A DNA stretch of 14,218 bases from Thioalkalivibrio sp. (lineage in GTDB: Bacteria; Pseudomonadota; Gammaproteobacteria; Ectothiorhodospirales; Ectothiorhodospiraceae): contig JAGTVE010000008.1 of NCBI GenBank assembly GCA_018224485.1, positions 1 to 14,218 of the forward strand, written 5' to 3'. Positions 13,177-14,218 of this stretch are shown in pieces. The translations under genes were made by a program, and so were the position numbers. Position 1 is the stretch's first letter. Each line of letters opens with the position of its first letter. Below the pieces are notes generated by a model. It saw nothing but the letters and a program-made list of their open reading frames with translations. It searched no databases and was not told where the DNA came from.

Positions 13177-13204
13177 TTGACACCCTGATCGAGGTGTCTA
13201 AAAT
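13177..13204 (+). promoter_or_regulatory. Near-consensus sigma70 promoter of speD
   Basis: TTGACA (13177-13182) is a perfect -35, and TAAAAT (13199-13204) matches five of six -10 bases; the spacer is 16 bp. The start would be near 13211, giving a leader of about 29 nt with a strong GGAGGAG ribosome binding site (13227-13233). This is the best promoter in the window. Confidence 0.85.
13179..13198. promoter_or_regulatory. Palindromic operator candidate in the speD promoter
   Basis: GACACCctGATCgaGGTGTC is a 20-bp palindrome with two mismatched pairs. It begins inside the -35 and ends directly before the -10. A dimeric repressor bound here would block RNA polymerase. The cognate protein is not identifiable from the sequence. 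Confidence 0.5.
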
Positions 13205-13239
13205 TCGGCGCTCTTTGGTCGGGGCTGGAGGAGAAGGCC

Positions 13240-14052
13240 ATGCTGGCTCGGCACGACAAGCGCATCAAGCTCCACGGGTTCAACAACCTGACCAAGAGCC
13301 TGAGCTTCAACATCTACGACATCTGCTACGCGGCGGGTGAGCGGCACCGGAACGAGTACATCGCCTACATCGACGAGGCCTACAACGCCGCGCGTCTGAC
13401 CCAGATCCTCACCGACGTCGCGCACCTGATCGGGGCGAACATCCTCGACATCTCACGGCAGGACTACGAGCCGCAGGGGGCCTCGGTGACGATGCTGATC
13501 TCCGAGGAGCCGGTGGCCACCGAGAAGATCGGCTATACCGAGGGTCCGGGCCCGTTGCCCGAGACCGTGGTCGGCCACCTCGACAAGAGCCACATCACCG
13601 TGCATACCTATCCGGAGTCGCATCCGGAGGGCGGGATCTCGACCTTCCGGGCGGACATCGACGTCTCGACCTGCGGGCGGATCTCGCCGCTGCGCGCACT
13701 GAACTACCTGATCCACAGCTTCGAATCCGACATCGTGATCATGGACTACCGGGTGCGCGGCTTCACCCGGGACGTGCGTGGCAAGAAGCACTTCATCGAT
13801 CACAAGATCAATTCCATCCAGGACTTCCTGTCGCGCGACACGAAGGACAAGTACCAGATGGTCGATGTGAACGTGTACCAGGAATACCTGTTCCACACCA
13901 AGATGGTGCTGAAGGACTTCGATCTCGACAACTACCTGTTCGGGCTGGGCAAGGAGGACTACCCGGCCAAGGAGGCCGCCCGCATCTCCAAGCTGCTCAA
14001 GCGCGAGATGATGGAGATCTTCTATGGCAAGAACATGACCCGCGGAGCCTGA
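13240..14052 (+). CDS. speD: S-adenosylmethionine decarboxylase proenzyme, E. coli type
   Basis: SpeD decarboxylates S-adenosylmethionine to supply aminopropyl groups for spermidine. The 270-residue proenzyme is of the long bacterial class 1A type. It should self-cleave between K116 and S117 in LDKSHITVHTYPESH, turning S117 into the pyruvoyl cofactor. H122 and C145 (in DVSTCGRISPL) sit at the positions of the processing and catalytic residues of the E. coli enzyme. The start at 13240 follows GGAGGAG (13227-13233). It has its own strong promoter and probably forms a single-gene unit, followed by a repeat cluster. SpeE is not in the window. Confidence 0.97.
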   Translation: MLARHDKRIKLHGFNNLTKSLSFNIYDICYAAGERHRNEYIAYIDEAYNAARLTQILTDVAHLIGANILDISRQDYEPQGASVTMLISEEPVATEKIGYTEGPGPLPETVVGHLDKSHITVHTYPESHPEGGISTFRADIDVSTCGRISPLRALNYLIHSFESDIVIMDYRVRGFTRDVRGKKHFIDHKINSIQDFLSRDTKDKYQMVDVNVYQEYLFHTKMVLKDFDLDNYLFGLGKEDYPAKEAARISKLLKREMMEIFYGKNMTRGA

Positions 14053-14218
14053 CACCCACCCCTCCGCAGGGGCGGCTTCCAGCCGCGATCCCTTCCGCCG
14101 CCCCGGCAATCGCGGCCAGAGGCCGCGCCCACGACGCCGCTTGCACGAGGGCGCTTCCAAGGCCTGACACCCTCTCCCCCGTAGGAGCGGCTTCCAGCCG
14201 CGATCCCTCTTGCCGCCC
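14049..14218. repeat. REP/BIME-like repeat cluster with a 115-bp period (runs off the window)
   Basis: Two direct copies of a REP-like unit occur with cores at 14072-14103 and 14187-14218, identical at 29 of 32 positions. Each holds the hairpin GCGGCT-TCC-AGCCGC followed by GCGATCCCT. The flanks also match back to CTGACACCC at 14049 and 14164, so the whole unit repeats with period 115. Between them an inverted, diverged copy (about 14107-14133) has the stem CGCGGCC-AGA-GGCCGCG. A degenerate fourth copy may lie near 14145-14163. The first copy begins at the speD stop codon. The array continues past the window edge. No RAYT transposase gene is in view. Confidence 0.8.

Noticed and set aside
13179..13204. 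The speD palindrome as a rho-independent terminator of the osmC-like gene
   Set aside because: Only six paired bases per arm with an 8-nt centre and no T-run (TAAAATTC follows); its position within a near-consensus promoter fits an operator better.
1..14218. CRISPR array, tRNA, rRNA, integrase or transposase genes
   Set aside because: None were recognised; repeats are limited to the two short inverted-repeat types described.

Overview
This GC-rich window (roughly two thirds G+C by eye) reads as a chromosomal housekeeping segment from a gammaproteobacterium. The taxonomic clues are the rpe-gph-trpE and trpG-trpD-trpC gene orders, an E. coli-type S-adenosylmethionine decarboxylase, a YhfA-type OsmC protein and an IscR-type Rrf2 regulator. 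The combination resembles Pseudomonas and sulfur-oxidising Chromatiales/Ectothiorhodospiraceae. That assignment is inference; no rRNA is present.

Layout. On the minus strand, purC (150-1049) runs into the 5' end of bioD (1-153), whose rest lies outside the window. Divergently, purE (1198-1701), purK (1698-2870) and a class I SAM methyltransferase (2863-3486) overlap each other, followed by a CbiM/NikM-like membrane protein (3538-4203). A small periplasmic c-type cytochrome (4305-4619) is closed by two hairpins, the second a good terminator. Next come rpe (4817-5506), gph (5521-6204), trpE (6244-7725) and a secreted alpha/beta hydrolase (7749-8552). The trp pathway is then interrupted by a repeat-bearing gap and two minus-strand genes: a cysteine-free IscR-like regulator (8734-9219) and an exported histidine phosphatase (9344-9931). 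The pathway resumes with trpG (10139-10732), trpD (10812-11843) and trpC (11840-12649). An OsmC-family gene (12717-13172) and speD (13240-14052) follow. A REP/BIME-like cluster fills the end of the window (14049-14218).

Functionally the window joins purine synthesis (SAICAR synthetase and the two-step N5-CAIR route), the first steps of tryptophan synthesis (anthranilate synthase, its phosphoribosyltransferase and indole-glycerol-phosphate synthase), pentose phosphate epimerisation, phosphoglycolate salvage and spermidine synthesis. I see no trp attenuator or TrpR-like operator.

I found no obvious undescribed multi-gene system. The observations most worth a second look are the IscR homologue that has lost every Fe-S ligand but keeps its DNA-reading residues; a 20-bp palindrome placed between the -35 and -10 of the near-consensus speD promoter; the 1.6-kb insertion between trpE and trpGDC; an orphan CbiM-like protein that keeps the two metal-site histidines; divergent pur genes that look leaderless; and the period-115 REP array after speD.
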